A DNA stretch of 64,000 nt from Xenopus tropicalis (GCF_000004195.4 NC_030683.2:67010764-67074763); one strand, 5' to 3'; positions 11,911-22,487 are shown, numbered from the stretch's first letter. Numbers and translations are program-made. Notes: generated by a model not told the origin, from the letters alone.

Positions 11911-13558
11911 CTATCCAACAGAGATCGGTGAAGTTGGGGCCAGGTTGGGGTTCCTTCGCATCTGGCTTTCCTCCATCTCAGATCATTGGGTTCTGGATGT
12001 GTTAAGAAGAGGCTATCAGCTGGAATTTGCTTCTCTTCCTCCAGTCGATCGTTTTCTAGTTTCATCTTTTCCCAACTCAAGAGAAAAGAGAGAAGTTTAG
12101 TCTCATTACATTCATTGGTTAGTCAAGGAGAAGGCCATTGTTCCCGTTCCTTTGGAGGAGCAGGGGAAGGGAATTTATTCTGTTCTGTTCCTAGTGAAGA
12201 AGGTCTCAGGAGGTTGGAGACCTATCCTGGACTTAAAGTCCATCAACAAACATCTGAATATCCAGAAGTTCAAGATGGAATCCATCTTCTCCATAATCTC
12301 AGCCATTTTGCCCGGAGATTGGCTCCTTTCCATCGACCTGAGAGATGCGTATCTCCATATTCCAGTGTCCTGGGCTCATCAGCGTTTTCTACGTTTTTGC
12401 ATCGCAGGAAAGCATTTCCAGTTCAGTTGCCTTCCATTTGGCCTGTCAACGGCTCCAAGGGTTTTTTCCAAGGTTCTGGTCACCTTGATAGCGAGTTTAA
12501 GGATGGAAGGTATCTCCATTTGGCACGACGATATCCTTCTCTCAGCAAGAAGCAGAAAGGTCTTGCTACTCCATCGAGATAGAGTCATTCATTTTCTGGA
12601 AGCTCATGGTTGGCTCCTGAACTGGGACAAGAGTCAGCTTGTTCCATCCCAGTCCCTGATCTACTTGGGAGCCTGGTTCAACACCATCGAGGGTTCGGTC
12701 TCCCTGCCTCCCCAAAAGATCTCAGCCCTCATCAAGTTGGCTTTTGTGCAAAGGGAACAAGTTCCAGCCAGGGAATTGATATCTCTGTTGGGCTCCATGG
12801 CCTCCACTATCCCAGTCACCAGGTGGGCCCGTTGGCACATGAGGCCAGCTCAATGCCTCTTTCTGAGCCAGTGGAATAGGTTCAGGAGGGATTGGAATCA
12901 GCCAATTCTGCTTTCTCAGCCCTTCAAGGCCTTGATTCACTGGTGGCTTTCCAAGGAGAATTTGGAGCAAGGGATGCCTCTCTTTCAGCCAAAATGGAGG
13001 GTCTTAGTCATGGATGCTTCCACCCTGGGCTGGGGTGCTCACCTAGGCTCGGAGTGGGTTCAGGGGAGGTGGTCCGTCAGGCAGTTGAGAGTTCCATCCA
13101 ATGTCCTGGAGATCAGAGCAGCGAAGCTGGCTCCCAATCCTTCTCTCAGACCCTCCAGGGTTCCTCAGAGATGGGGTCCTCTGGAGATCGACCTTATGGC
13201 AACTCATCGCAACTCTCAGCTTCCGAGGTTTTTCTCCAGGAGTTTTTGCCCGGGGGCAATGGGCACGGATGCTCTTCTGCAGGATTGGCATTTCAGTCTG
13301 GCTTATGCCTTTCCTCCTTTTCCCCTGATTTCCAGAATCCTCCTGAAGGTCATTCAGGAGAGGGCGGAACTGGTCTTAATAGCCCCGAACTGGCCTCGCA
13401 GACCCTGGTATCCGTTACTCCTGAAGCTGGCAACGGATCCTCCCTGGCCTCTCCTCAGGAGGAGAGACCTGTTGAATCAGGGACCTCTACTTCATCCAAA
13501 TCCTTCCGCTCTGTCACTTCAGGCTTGGAGGTTGAGCGCAAAAGACTTTCGGAGCTAG
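11880..13558 (+). pseudogene. DIRS pol: RT, RNase H remnant, MT-like domain
   Basis: One frame carries the whole protein but is stopped by TAG at 12098-12100 between an N-terminal segment ('WVLDVLRRGYQLEF') and the RT core. RT motifs: 'WRPILDLKSIN', 'LLSIDLRDAYLHIPV' (motif A), 'FSCLPFGLSTAPRVF' (motif B) and the catalytic Asp pair in 'WHDDILLSA' (12521-12541; the first residues are unusual for the usual Y-x-DD box). RNase H begins with 'VMDASTLGWGAHL' but the middle and end are missing: 'LEIRAAKLAP' near 13128 jumps to 'RWGPLEIDLMATH' near 13175, an inferred in-frame loss of roughly 90 residues. The tail (13185-13420, 'PNWPRRPWYP') matches the methyltransferase-like domain of DIRS pol. The end overlaps the recombinase domain. 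Confidence 0.85.
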
Positions 13559-14634
13559 GCTTCTCTCAGTGTATAGTAGACACCTTGTTAAAGGCAAGGA
13601 AGCCTTCCACATCAGCAGCTTACTATAGAATCTGGGAAAGATTTCTCCTTTGGAAATTTCACAATGATTTGCCGATGGAAGAGGTCTCCCTTTTTCAAGT
13701 TCTAAGCTTTTTGCAAGAGGGCCTGGACAAGGGATTACAGTATAGAACCCTCAAGGTTCATGTTTCTGCCTTGTCTGCCTTATCTGGGAGATCCTGGGCT
13801 GAGGATTCCATGATCAAGAGATTTTTTCTGGCAGTTCTCAAAGTCCGACCTCCAAAAGCCAAGTCTCCTCCTCCATGGAGCTTACCATTGGTGTTAAAGG
13901 CCTTATCAAAGTCACCTTTTGAACCTTTAGAGTCAGTCTCCAATTGGCTCCTCACGTTAAAGACTCTATTTTTGGTGGCCATAGCCTCGGCTTGTAGAGT
14001 AGGTGAGTTGCAGGCCCTTTCATGCAGTCCAGGCCATATCTCCTTTCCCCATGACAGAGTCATTTTGAGGCAAGTCAAGTCATTCCTGCCCAAGGTTGTC
14101 TCGACGTTCCATCTAAAAAGGGAAATTTCCTTGCCTGTCTTTCCTCCGGATTTGCAGGATATGGAGGAGTTACAAAAAATTGATCCAGTTCGTTGTTTGA
14201 GACATTATCTGGAGGTCTCAGGTACCTTCAGGAAGTCAGATAGACTGTTTGTCATCCCGGCAGGGTATCGCAAGGGACAGGAGGCTGCTACTTCCACTAT
14301 CAGCAGATGGATCTCGATCTGTATTGAGAGGGCTTATCAGGCTCAAGGCAAGCTAGCACCAGAAGGTTTAAGGGCACACTCAACTAGGGCTGTTTCGGCT
14401 TCCTGGGCGGCCTGGGCTGAGATTCCTTCGGCGCAGATTTGTGAGGTGGCTTCGTGGTCGTCAGCCAGGACTTTCATCAGACACTATCAGCTAGACTTGT
14501 CTGAATCCAGTAGTCATGCTTTTGCTTCAGGATCTTGCTTTCTCTTCATTAAATTAAGTGCAGTTACTTTGAGTCTCTGTGATTTTATCCCACCCTTTTT
14601 GGCATGCAGCATGGCTTGGTACATCCAGTTGTAA
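12892..14634 (+). CDS. DIRS tyrosine recombinase
   Basis: Uninterrupted frame to TAA at about 14632-14634. The conserved protein begins near residue 212 (13525, 'LEVERKRLSELGFS'); upstream sequence is the pol overlap read in another frame, so the true start is uncertain. Residues about 212-330 look like the SAM-like core-binding domain ('ARKPSTSAAYYRIWERFL'). The catalytic domain has Arg369 ('ACRVGELQAL'), His496 and Arg499 ('RAHSTRAVS') and Tyr532 ('RTFIRHYQLD'), the R-H-R-Y set of tyrosine recombinases. Family role: integration of the circular DNA copy without target duplication. All catalytic positions are present, so this is the best-preserved gene of the element. Host use is not implied. 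Expression would depend on the element's own promoter. Confidence 0.88.
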   Translation: MESANSAFSALQGLDSLVAFQGEFGARDASLSAKMEGLSHGCFHPGLGCSPRLGVGSGEVVRQAVESSIQCPGDQSSEAGSQSFSQTLQGSSEMGSSGDRPYGNSSQLSASEVFLQEFLPGGNGHGCSSAGLAFQSGLCLSSFSPDFQNPPEGHSGEGGTGLNSPELASQTLVSVTPEAGNGSSLASPQEERPVESGTSTSSKSFRSVTSGLEVERKRLSELGFSQCIVDTLLKARKPSTSAAYYRIWERFLLWKFHNDLPMEEVSLFQVLSFLQEGLDKGLQYRTLKVHVSALSALSGRSWAEDSMIKRFFLAVLKVRPPKAKSPPPWSLPLVLKALSKSPFEPLESVSNWLLTLKTLFLVAIASACRVGELQALSCSPGHISFPHDRVILRQVKSFLPKVVSTFHLKREISLPVFPPDLQDMEELQKIDPVRCLRHYLEVSGTFRKSDRLFVIPAGYRKGQEAATSTISRWISICIERAYQAQGKLAPEGLRAHSTRAVSASWAAWAEIPSAQICEVASWSSARTFIRHYQLDLSESSSHAFASGSCFLFIKLSAVTLSLCDFIPPFLACSMAWYIQL

Positions 14635-14639
14635 TGTTG

Positions 14640-14721
14640 ATATGGAGTGACCAGGAAAAGGGAGAATTGTTTTCATACTTACCATAATTCTCCTTTCCTG
14701 GTCATTCTCCATATCAGCATT
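14640..14721. repeat. DIRS internal complementary region
   Basis: Just after the recombinase stop. 14657-14720 (AAGGGAGAATTGTTTTCATA...) is complementary to the outer end of the right terminal repeat at 14807-14873. It is also a palindrome in itself, with GATATGGAGTGACCAGGAAA at the left and TTTCCTGGTCATTCTCCAT at the right. This region is the family hallmark, thought to template circle formation. Confidence 0.8.
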
Positions 14722-14753
14722 TCCCACCCTTGTAGTCTGGTACTTGGTATTAG

Positions 14754-14873
14754 ACAAGGTGGGTACCTACAGGGGTACTTAAAGGGAGGGGCCTCCCGGT
14801 TGTAATGCTGATATGGAGAGTGACCAGGAAAGGAGAATTACGGTAAGTATGAAAACAATTCTCCCTTATTTCT
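14754..14873 (-). repeat. DIRS right inverted terminal repeat
   Basis: 'ACAAGGTGGGTACCTACAGG' from 14754 is complementary to the left repeat near 9815-9835. The outer end, ATGCTGATATGGAGAGTGAC...TTCTCCCTT, is complementary to the internal region at 14657-14720. The right boundary is set where this complementarity stops. Confidence 0.8.
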
Positions 14874-14910
14874 AATATAGTTTAAGAAGATTGTTTAGGG
14901 TTTGAGATTA

Positions 14911-15238
14911 GTGATGAGGAAATCTGTTGTGTTTCGCTTTGCCGAAACATTTGCAAAACTACTGAAATTTGTCAGTAGGTGTTTTTTCATTGCTACTGCA
15001 CAACTTTTTTTTTCTCACTTCAAATGCATTAAAGTCAATGGTCATTTTTTTCTCACTCCAAATACACTGGAGTTTTTTCTCATTTCAAATGCATTAAAAT
15101 CAACGAGAGTTGTTTCTCAAATTTTTTCTCACTCCAAATGCATTAAGGTCAGTGGGATTTTTTCTTCTCTCCAAATGCACTGAAGTGAATGGGCATTTTT
15201 TTGCAGCATTTTTCTAGTGTTTTTTTCTGCAGTTTTTT
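14911..15238 (+). mobile_element. MITE family A with internal tandem units
   Basis: Begins AGTGATGAGGAAATCTGTTG at 14911, the family A left end. The interior repeats a unit of about 40-60 bases four or five times (CTCACTCCAAATGCATTAA(A)GTCA, at about 15015, 15053, 15079, 15129 and 15166). The right terminal repeat is lost into the next repeat. Confidence 0.7.
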
Positions 15239-15472
15239 TTTTCTTGTATGTATGTATGTATATCTTTATTTATAAAGCGCTACTTATGTACGCAGCGCTG
15301 TACAGTAGAATTCATTAATACAGACAGGGGGTTAAAGATAATGGATAAATACAAAAGATAATGGATAAATACAAAGTACAACAATAAATACAATAAATAC
15401 AAGGTGCAGTTGCAATAAGAGTCAGAAACACAAGATGAAGGAGGTCCCTGCCCCGTAGAGCTTACAATCTAT
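15239..15472 (+). repeat. Dispersed repeat D (TTTATAAAGCGCTAC)
   Basis: A (GTAT)n start at 15246 is followed by 'TTTATAAAGCGCTACTTATG', 'CGCAGCGCTGTACA', a duplicated 'AAAGATAATGGATAAATACA' (near 15334 and 15355), and ends 'GCCCCGTAGAGCTTACAATC'. I recognise it as a common frog interspersed repeat but cannot assign a class. Its terminal 'AGAGCTTACAATCTA' recurs alone at about 17251. Confidence 0.6.
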
Positions 15473-15863
15473 ATGATCTATATTGTTGTTTCCATCATCA
15501 TGGTGAGTTGCACTTAATACAAATGGATCAATGTGTAACAACTGATACACATGGTTGCAAATGTGTCACAGATACGTGGAATTTTGGAATATACTGTATA
15601 TGATTAGATCATATTAATTAAGAAAGCAGTTCTCATTGTATTTAATAAAACATTGGCACACAAGATCCAGTCTACCAAAAACAATGCCTTGTCTCCCACT
15701 TGCTGTTCAGTTTAGCAACAGATCCCTTAATTAGCACAAGAAATGCCCTCCTTCAAAGGTATCAAATTTGTTATCAAACTAACTACCTTCACATTTGATC
15801 TCAAACCCCGAACAACTTCTTTAAGCTATATTAGAAGAAATAAAAAATTTTAGGTATATATAT

Positions 15864-16145
15864 AGTGATGAGCAAATCTATCCTGTTTCGCTTCAGCATA
15901 AAATTGACAAAACGGCAAGAAAATTCATAAAAAGGTGAAAAATTAGCGAAACGCATTTTTTGCAAGATTTTTTTGTTTCCCATGTCCTTTTCCGTCCTTT
16001 TCCATGTCCGCATCTGTTTTTGAGGCGACCACGCCCACTTTGACGTGCAACTTTTCGTGCATGTTTCGCAAAACAATTTGTCTATGGCGAAATGCGGAAA
16101 TTCTCTGCGAATCCATGCCTGGTAAAAAAAAATTCACTCATCACT
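15864..16145 (+). mobile_element. MITE family A, near-complete copy
   Basis: Both ends present: AGTGATGAGCAAATCTATCC at the left and ...AATTCACTCATCACT at the right. Inside are paired 'GCGAAAC' blocks and 'GGCGAAATGCGGAAATTC'. Flanks are TATA-rich on both sides (GTATATAT / ACATATAC), so a target duplication is possible but not exact. No coding capacity. This copy defines the family for the window. Confidence 0.75.
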
Positions 16146-16329
16146 ACATATACACTACATCTATGAGAACAGGGTTCATGTACACATCAAAACAAAATAT
16201 CCATTTTAATTACCCACTATGCAGGATTTCTCTACAGAATTCCAGTGTTGCTTTGGTCGTCATGGCGAGCTTCAAGTGCAGCAAAAATTTGTTGCCCCAA
16301 AAATTCAAGACGGAAAAAAGTTGTTTGAT

Positions 16330-16410
16330 ACTGTAGCTGCATTTTGCGAACTTTCATTGGTTTTGTGAAATTTTTGTCAAAGCCAAACGGGACAGATTCG
16401 CTCAAGGAGT
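16330..16410 (-). mobile_element. MITE family A end fragment, reversed
   Basis: 'GTCAAAGCCAAACGGGACAG' then 'ATTCGCTCAAG' is the complement of the family A left end. Only about 80 bases remain. Confidence 0.5.
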
Positions 16411-16435
16411 TTTTAATGTTTAAATTTAATTTGAG

Positions 16436-16600
16436 ATGCAATTCAGTTCAGAGAGTTTTATTTTAAAGTTTATCATGTGAAAAATCTGTTGAAGTCTATG
16501 GGAAAAAACTGGAGAAACTGGAACTGAATTTGGAGAACAGGTTTTTCACTTGATAAACCATAAAATAACTTTTTCTCACTCAGTTGAATCTGTAATATAC
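16436..16600. mobile_element. MITE family B, partial copy
   Basis: Shares 'GAACTGAATTTGGAGAA', 'ACTTGATAAACCATAAAAT' and 'CTTTTTCTCACTCAGTTGAA' with the copies at 8798 and 16966. The terminal GGCC is not preserved. Confidence 0.6.
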
Positions 16601-16779
16601 ATTTTAACATTCTGAATGCCCTTTTAAACTATATTAAATTTCTTCTAGTTTTTATAATTTCTATAATTTTTATTATCATGTGTTCTTTCCTATGTTAACT
16701 TTAACACAAGTCCCACCATACAGCTGACAGTAAAGAACACAATACTAAAATACCAAAATATTCAGTAGAGCTTTTTAGC

Positions 16780-16940
16780 AAGTGAGGGAATACGGGGTTA
16801 TGGGAGATAGCTCTTAGTACGATTGCCATCTTGGAGTCAGGAAGGAATTTTTTTCCCCTCTGCGGCAAATTAGAGAGGCATTATGGTTGAACATGATGGA
16901 CGTATGCTTTTTTTCCTAACTACTATGTTACTATGTAAAA
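16780..16940 (+). mobile_element. CR1-like LINE 3' end
   Basis: 3'-terminal untranslated piece: 'GTCAGGAAGGAATTTTTTTC', 'CTCTGCGGCAAATTAGAGAG', 'GGTTGAACATGATGGACGTA', then CTACTATGTTACTATGTAA. The short ACTATGTT-type 8-base tail repeat is the CR1 3' hallmark and matches the complementary tail at 44938 in the opposite orientation. Confidence 0.7.
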
Positions 16941-16965
16941 TGAATTGGGACAAACACAAACAATG

Positions 16966-17191
16966 GGCCAGATTTAATTCAGTGAGAAAAAGGTTTATCA
17001 TGTCAAAATGCATGGACAAGAGTCAATTGGAAAATCAATTCAATTCAGGAATCTTCTCGCATGAAAACTAGTCTTATAGTCTATAGAAAAACCTGAATTA
17101 AGAGAAGTTTTGTCTCCTCAAATTGAATCTCGTCCATGAGTTTTCACATGATAAATTATGAGAACTTTTTCTCACTGAATTGAATCTGGCC
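16966..17191. mobile_element. MITE family B, complete palindromic copy
   Basis: Starts GGCCAGATTTAATTCAGTGA and ends TCACTGAATTGAATCTGGCC: terminal inverted repeats of at least 20 bases with one or two mismatches, extending into GAAAAAGG / CTTTTTCT. About 226 bp, no coding capacity. This is the best copy of the family. Confidence 0.8.
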
Positions 17192-17195
17192 CAAT

Positions 17196-18338
17196 ATAGG
17201 AATGGGCCAAGCCCAAAGTGAGGCATAAGGTTATTGGGACCTGCATATGAGAGCTTACAATCTAGCATTTTTCTCATAATTAAAATGTACACAGCATTTA
17301 CTTGTGCCCATAATTTACAGACCACTTTTTTACATGTATCTCCATTATTTACTGACCATACTTTGTCTCAGCATCTCAACATGTTTCCTGCTTATCAACA
17401 AGCAAAGTACCCTTTGTGTCCGTATTACACAGCATATAGGCTCCTACCTGCCAGCCACCCACCTGTGCCTGCACCTGACAAAAGGTTTATGTGTGGCTAC
17501 TTACCTATAAAACTCCTTGCTAATTGTTCTTGATGTGACACTGCTTCTGGATAATTTTGCCCTTACTGTATCAAAGGCATAATGACACTAGTGATGTGCA
17601 CTAGTATGCTAAATATAACTATAGCTAAATATAACTAAATAGCCTTGCTTAGTGTAGTAGAATAAGTAAATTATATTTCAAAAGAAAAGCTAATTAAAAA
17701 TGTGCAAAAACCAAGTCAAGAAACATATTGACAGAAACTTTAGATTGTCAGCACCACTCCGGCAGGCACTTACTGTATGTGAATGATGTATTATCTATTT
17801 AAAATGCTGCAGAATATGTTAGCAATATATAAATAAAGAATAATAAAAATAAAGCCTATGCAGGCAAAAAGATTCTGAAAACAACCAAGGTTGGAGTAGA
17901 CATTAAATGGACATGTAATGTCTGAATTAAAATAAAGGATCCAACTATACTTCACAGAAGGGTCGTTCCTGTAATAGCAAAAAGAAGGTTACATGGCAGG
18001 AAGCACTGTCATTTCCAGTGGGATAATTATTGGCAACGATTTTTATGTGACATTTCTCTGTGATTTTTAGCATGCAGATAGTTGTTGGTGTAGTTGATTT
18101 GAACTTTTGCTATCTCAGCGTTATGTATTGAACAAATATTTTTAATAGAAGAAAACATTTAAAGAGGCCCTTGGGATTTCATCCTGTGTTCTACTTCAGT
18201 GTGCTACAGAATAATGATAATAAACCTGTCAAGTCCCCAAATAAGGGATCAAATATCTAGATTTTTACATTGTTGTTGTAAATAAAGTCATAGCTTGCAT
18301 ACATTTTTCAAATAGTTATTATTTCATAGAAATAATAT
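17196..18338. other. Spacer without a supported gene
   Basis: A 99-residue plus-strand frame at 17234-17533 has no domain-like pattern and is likely chance. A fragment of repeat D end sits at 17249-17265. 'ATATATAAATAAAGAATAATAA' near 17823 is only AT-rich sequence. Confidence 0.5.
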
Positions 18339-18340
18339 GT

Positions 18341-18655
18341 AGTGATGAGGAAATCGGTCTTGTTTTGCTTTGCTGAAAATTTTGTGAATCTTTCAAAAGA
18401 TTTGCTAAATGGCGGAAAATGTGTGAAATGACGAAAATGTTACACAGCAAAAAATTTTCCACGTGCATCATTTTTTTACGTGGGCAACAATTTTTTAATG
18501 CAGGTGACAATTTTTTGATGCAGGCAACATTTTTTGTTGTGCAGCAAATTTTATTGAGGTGAATTTTAACAACCGTTTCGCGAAACAGTCCACCAATGGT
18601 GAAACGCGGAAATTTGTTGTGAATCCATGCCTGCCAAATAATTTCGCCCAATACT
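18341..18655 (+). mobile_element. MITE family A copy
   Basis: AGTGATGAGGAAATCGGTC at the left; 'GGTGAAACGCGGAAATTTG' and 'GAATCCATGCCTGCC' near the right. The interior has three short tandem units ending in 'CAATTTTTT(G/A)ATGCA' around 18470-18530. The right end is degraded to 'TTCGCCCAATAC'. Confidence 0.7.
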
Positions 18656-18659
18656 AATA

Positions 18660-20245
18660 ATATGTTTTTAAATCCTGAAAATTTAATTGTATAATTTGTG
18701 GTTTAATGTTTATAATACAGTTTTATTTTTTTTTTTCCTAATTGTTTTGAGTTTCAGTCTCTACATACTTTGAGCATTTTATTAAGAAAGAGGGTATGGT
18801 TTGAGCTCATTTTGTAGCACCCACCTATATAAAATTAATGATCCAGACATTGATTTTGTATTTTAATTGGCTTTAAATGGTGAAACACATTTAGGTACAG
18901 GTGACTTCTCTCTTCACAAGATTTTTTCTGTAAAAATAATGCTTAACCAGTTGAAACAGTTTACAAATACATACTGTTTAAACATTTTAAAAATTTGTAT
19001 TATAAGATTTTTTTAAAGAAAGTTGTTTCTCCGCATGTTAATACCAATCTTTACATATGATTTACTTTAAATTATGTGACATTGATTTCAATATAAACAG
19101 TAAATTGGTATTTAGATAAAAAATAATGTAATCAAATATCTCACTACCTTATTCTGTGATGATTGTCAGTTCAAGGAACCCATCTGTTTTTCATGGTCCC
19201 AGTTTTATAGCATTTCGTAGCTAACCTGATGCGATCAATGAAGGCTGATTTACTATATTTAGAAAGTAATCTAATTTCTAGCCCAGTTATATCAAGTTAC
19301 AACATGGCTACCATCACATAAGATAGAATGTAATCATAACATTTCTTTATGAATATTTCCCTTAATTGTTGCAGGGCACTGCAGAAGCTAAGGAGAACCC
19401 TAATGTATTAATGTCCTTCATACATTTTAGTTTTATAGAAACTGAAGAAGATTGAAGATCATCTCTAATTTTAGATTTATGACCTATCACAGTCAGTTTT
19501 TCAGTAATGCAAACAAACAGATTTCTAGTAGATATCAAGGTGACCTTTAGAAACCAAGCAATTACAGTTGTGATAATTCATGCAAGGAGATGAGCCAATA
19601 CAGTTTCTACTTTGTTTCTACTACAGTCTCTACCATTATATCATGCTGTCCTTTTGTGCACTTACTATATCTATTAGTGTTATTATAATTTGTATAGGGC
19701 CATCATTCCTTGCAGCACTTTACAGTGTAAAGGGATGCAAATACAAACCACAGGGTTTACAGGGAATATTGTAAAGAACCAGTAGAAAGGGAGTCTACAT
19801 CACAAACATTTTTAGTAAACCTAGTTTCTATTTAAGTTCTTCTTAAGGTATAAAGCAAAATGTAGGAAGCCAAACAGTTTGGGTGGTTCAATTTGCGAAC
19901 ACAATAGGAGTTTTTCAAATGTACTATGTTCCTAATTGTAGAGGTCTCAGCTTTTAGAGTTTTGGGGTCTGGTGATCTTGAACACAAAATCATTACAATT
20001 CTACAAACATTATCACACCTGGTCAATAGTATGCATAAACAGTCTCATTTAATATATGTTACAAAAATCTGCAGTGACAGTAAAGACAATAAGATGGACT
20101 TGCCCAATTGTCAGAGCAGTTACAGAGTTACACCAACTGATTTAATCGGTAGATTGCAACAGTGGAGCTGCTACTGCACAATACATTGCCCATTTTGTTA
20201 AGAAATCTCCACCATTTCAGAAAAGGTGCCGCTTATTTTTCAGAT
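18660..20245. other. AT-rich sequence, no gene seen
   Basis: Nothing recognised apart from T-rich runs (18719-18737). Short frames here lack any family pattern. Confidence 0.5.
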
Positions 20246-20249
20246 TCAC

Positions 20250-20330
20250 TTAAAGGGGTAGTTCACCTGTATATTAATGTTAAGTATGATGTGGACATTG
20301 ATATTTTAAGATACTTTGGTATATCAACAA
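20250..20330 (+). mobile_element. T2/Kolobok-like MITE left end
   Basis: TTAAAGGGGTAGTTCACCTG is the characteristic start of Xenopus T2-like MITEs flanked by TTAA. The rest is degraded ('AGTATGATGTGGACATTGAT'). Confidence 0.65.
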
Positions 20331-20544
20331 CTATCTGGTTGTTATGGTCTTATAAGTAAGTGATAAGTAACAATAACAATACAATTATAGTCTCACAGAT
20401 CAATAGTTTTTTGGCTAAACACAAAGGTGCAATAGTCCTTAACATAGGGATGCTGGAAACAGAATTTGTTCACCTTCACACAGAATTTGCTTACCATCAA
20501 CTTGATATTGCAGAAAACGCAGCACTCCCATCCAGTAATTATAA

Positions 20545-20645
20545 AACCACCTTTATTTCACATATGGTATAGTAGCAACATTTTGGACCCTGCTGGTCCT
20601 TTCTCAAACTCATGGCTTTATTAATAAATGGTGGTTGTTTTCCCT
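20545..20645. repeat. Dispersed repeat fragment (GGACCCTGCTGGTCC)
   Basis: 'CAACATTTTGGACCCTGCTG' followed by 'GTCCTTTCTCAAA' contains the short palindrome GGACC(CTGCT)GGTCC. I recognise this as a piece of a common vertebrate interspersed repeat but cannot name the family. Confidence 0.35.
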
Positions 20646-21785
20646 TTAAGAAATTATCAGCTTTTATACAAAATTCTGAAAATTCTGTTTGAAAAATAAT
20701 GACAATTATATATATATACAAAACAGGTTATTCATTTTCTTGGCAGCTATCTTTATAGGCTAGAACAGAAAATACAGTAGTTCCCTTTCTAAATAAAGCT
20801 CTATAAAAAGACACTTTTCAAACGAATAGCTGCTTTCTAATTAAAATAGATGTCCCCAGCTACACAACAAGGTAAATGTATGATTCCAGGGATGGTAATT
20901 GTTGCAGGAAACAGCAGATGTATCCAAAATGAAGATATATCTGATGTTATTCTCACAAAGTATCCCTAACCAACTGAATAATACATCATAATGACCATTC
21001 AGAGACTTCTAAACATGTTTTTAAAGAATTTATAAACCACTTTATCCTTTACAGTGCTGCTGATTTATTTAATTATAGCACAGATGAAAGGAATCACAGA
21101 CATCAGGAAAGCATAACTGTGGAAAAATCTGCTTTTAAGCCAATGCACAGTACAATGCACCAAGCAGGATGAAAAAACAAATGTTATTTAATTTCAATTG
21201 AAAATGTATTTTTTTCCCTTCACCTCAAAATAAAGATGGATGTCTAGATGGGATGACTAGATCTACTCTAGTCATCAATACCCTTACTGCAGCTCACTCA
21301 TGCTTAATGCACCTATAAGGCAATTTGTAGTAATGGCAACAGATCTTAGTGGTGCAAAATAGCGTCCAGTATAACCTAGAGCTGGTTGTGAGGCAATGGG
21401 AAGAAATACAGAGGGCTAAGTCAATTTGTTGGAGACTATTAAAAAAAAAGATCTTTCACATTAACAAGGATCTGCAACTAAACTGCACTAAACTGTAACT
21501 GATATTTTAATAAAGCATTTTCACAAAAAAGTATCTTTTTTTATATACAGTATTTTTAGATTTAGTTGTGAGTCTCTCAATCTACCATTATTCTACTGAC
21601 TGTCAGTAACTGACAGGCTGATTTTACCTGCTTTAATTGCCAGATTCTGGCAGGAGTCAGCAATTTGCAAGGCACTACTGACATACAGTATAGTTGAATT
21701 GTTTGGTGCATGTACAGTATTTCAAGATAATTTGATTGGTCATATTTTTAACATTGTGTCACTTGCAACTGTTCTGTCCCTACTG
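20646..21785. other. Spacer without a supported gene
   Basis: AT-rich sequence. No coding frame, RNA gene or full repeat was recognised; only short frames of chance length. Confidence 0.5.
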
Positions 21786-21872
21786 AAATTGCGCATCAAA
21801 TGCATTTCACAAATTTTTTGCCGTTTCACAAATTTTATGTCAAAGCGAATTGGGACAGATTCTCTCATCACT
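21786..21872 (-). mobile_element. MITE family A end, reversed
   Basis: 'TGCCGTTTCACAAATTTTAT', 'CAAAGCGAATTGGGACAGA' and terminal 'CTCTCATCACT' are the complement of the family A left end. About 87 bases remain. Confidence 0.65.
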
Positions 21873-22179
21873 ACTATGTAGTCCTAGGGGTATATTTTAA
21901 TATTCACAAACACAAATTCTCAGATGAGTTTCAACTTGCTACACGTCTGGAGCACTGCATCCAGACGTTTGGATCGGCGTGGTGAGTGGCCATGGTAAAA
22001 CTTTGGTTTATGTAATTTTTTTAATAGCCGGTCAAGAGGGAAATTCCCCCGAGCCAAGGGTCTGGGGCAAGACATCTGGACAGATTTTATGAAGTGGTAA
22101 GCAAAGCTTATTAAGACTGGCCATTTTAAATGTGGTTTAATTGATAGAGTGGTTTAGAGCAAATTCTAAATATATAAGA

Positions 22180-22412
22180 GCTGATTCACTAAAGTGCGTA
22201 AATTTTTATCGCACACTTTTTTGCGCTGATCAGCACTCGTTCCATCAAATACCGCACGAAAATAGTCTTTGCGACTAAAATAACACAAGCAGCATCACGC
22301 GTAAATATGCTTTTAGTGAACTGTGCGTTAAGACACGAAAAATTAGACACTATAAAAATTTTACCGCATGCTATAAATAACGCACGTTTTAACGCACTTT
22401 AGTGAATCAGCC
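22180..22412. mobile_element. MITE family C (GATTCACTAAAG palindrome), short copy
   Basis: Starts GCTGATTCACTAAAGTGCGT and ends ACGCACTTTAGTGAATCAGC: 20-base perfect terminal inverted repeats. It shares 'GCATGCTATAAATA' and the terminal GATTCACTAAAG with the 493-bp copy at 60227. About 233 bp, no coding capacity. Confidence 0.8.
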
Positions 22413-22487
22413 CTATAGTTGGTTATATTTTACCCTTTCTTAACTTGTTTTTATGTTAAGCACAATCATCAACCACGTATATGCATT

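Larger units (their letters stand above)
9722..14873 (+). mobile_element. DIRS-type tyrosine-recombinase retrotransposon
   Basis: Contains, in order and overlapping, a gag-like ORF, an RT/RNase H/methyltransferase-like ORF and a tyrosine recombinase ORF, flanked by inverted terminal repeats and followed by an internal complementary region. That set defines DIRS elements, which integrate by recombinase rather than integrase and leave no target duplication. The element is about 5.15 kb. Pol carries an internal stop and a deletion; the recombinase frame is uninterrupted. GC content is visibly higher than in the flanks. The left end is truncated or divergent relative to the right repeat. Confidence 0.9.
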
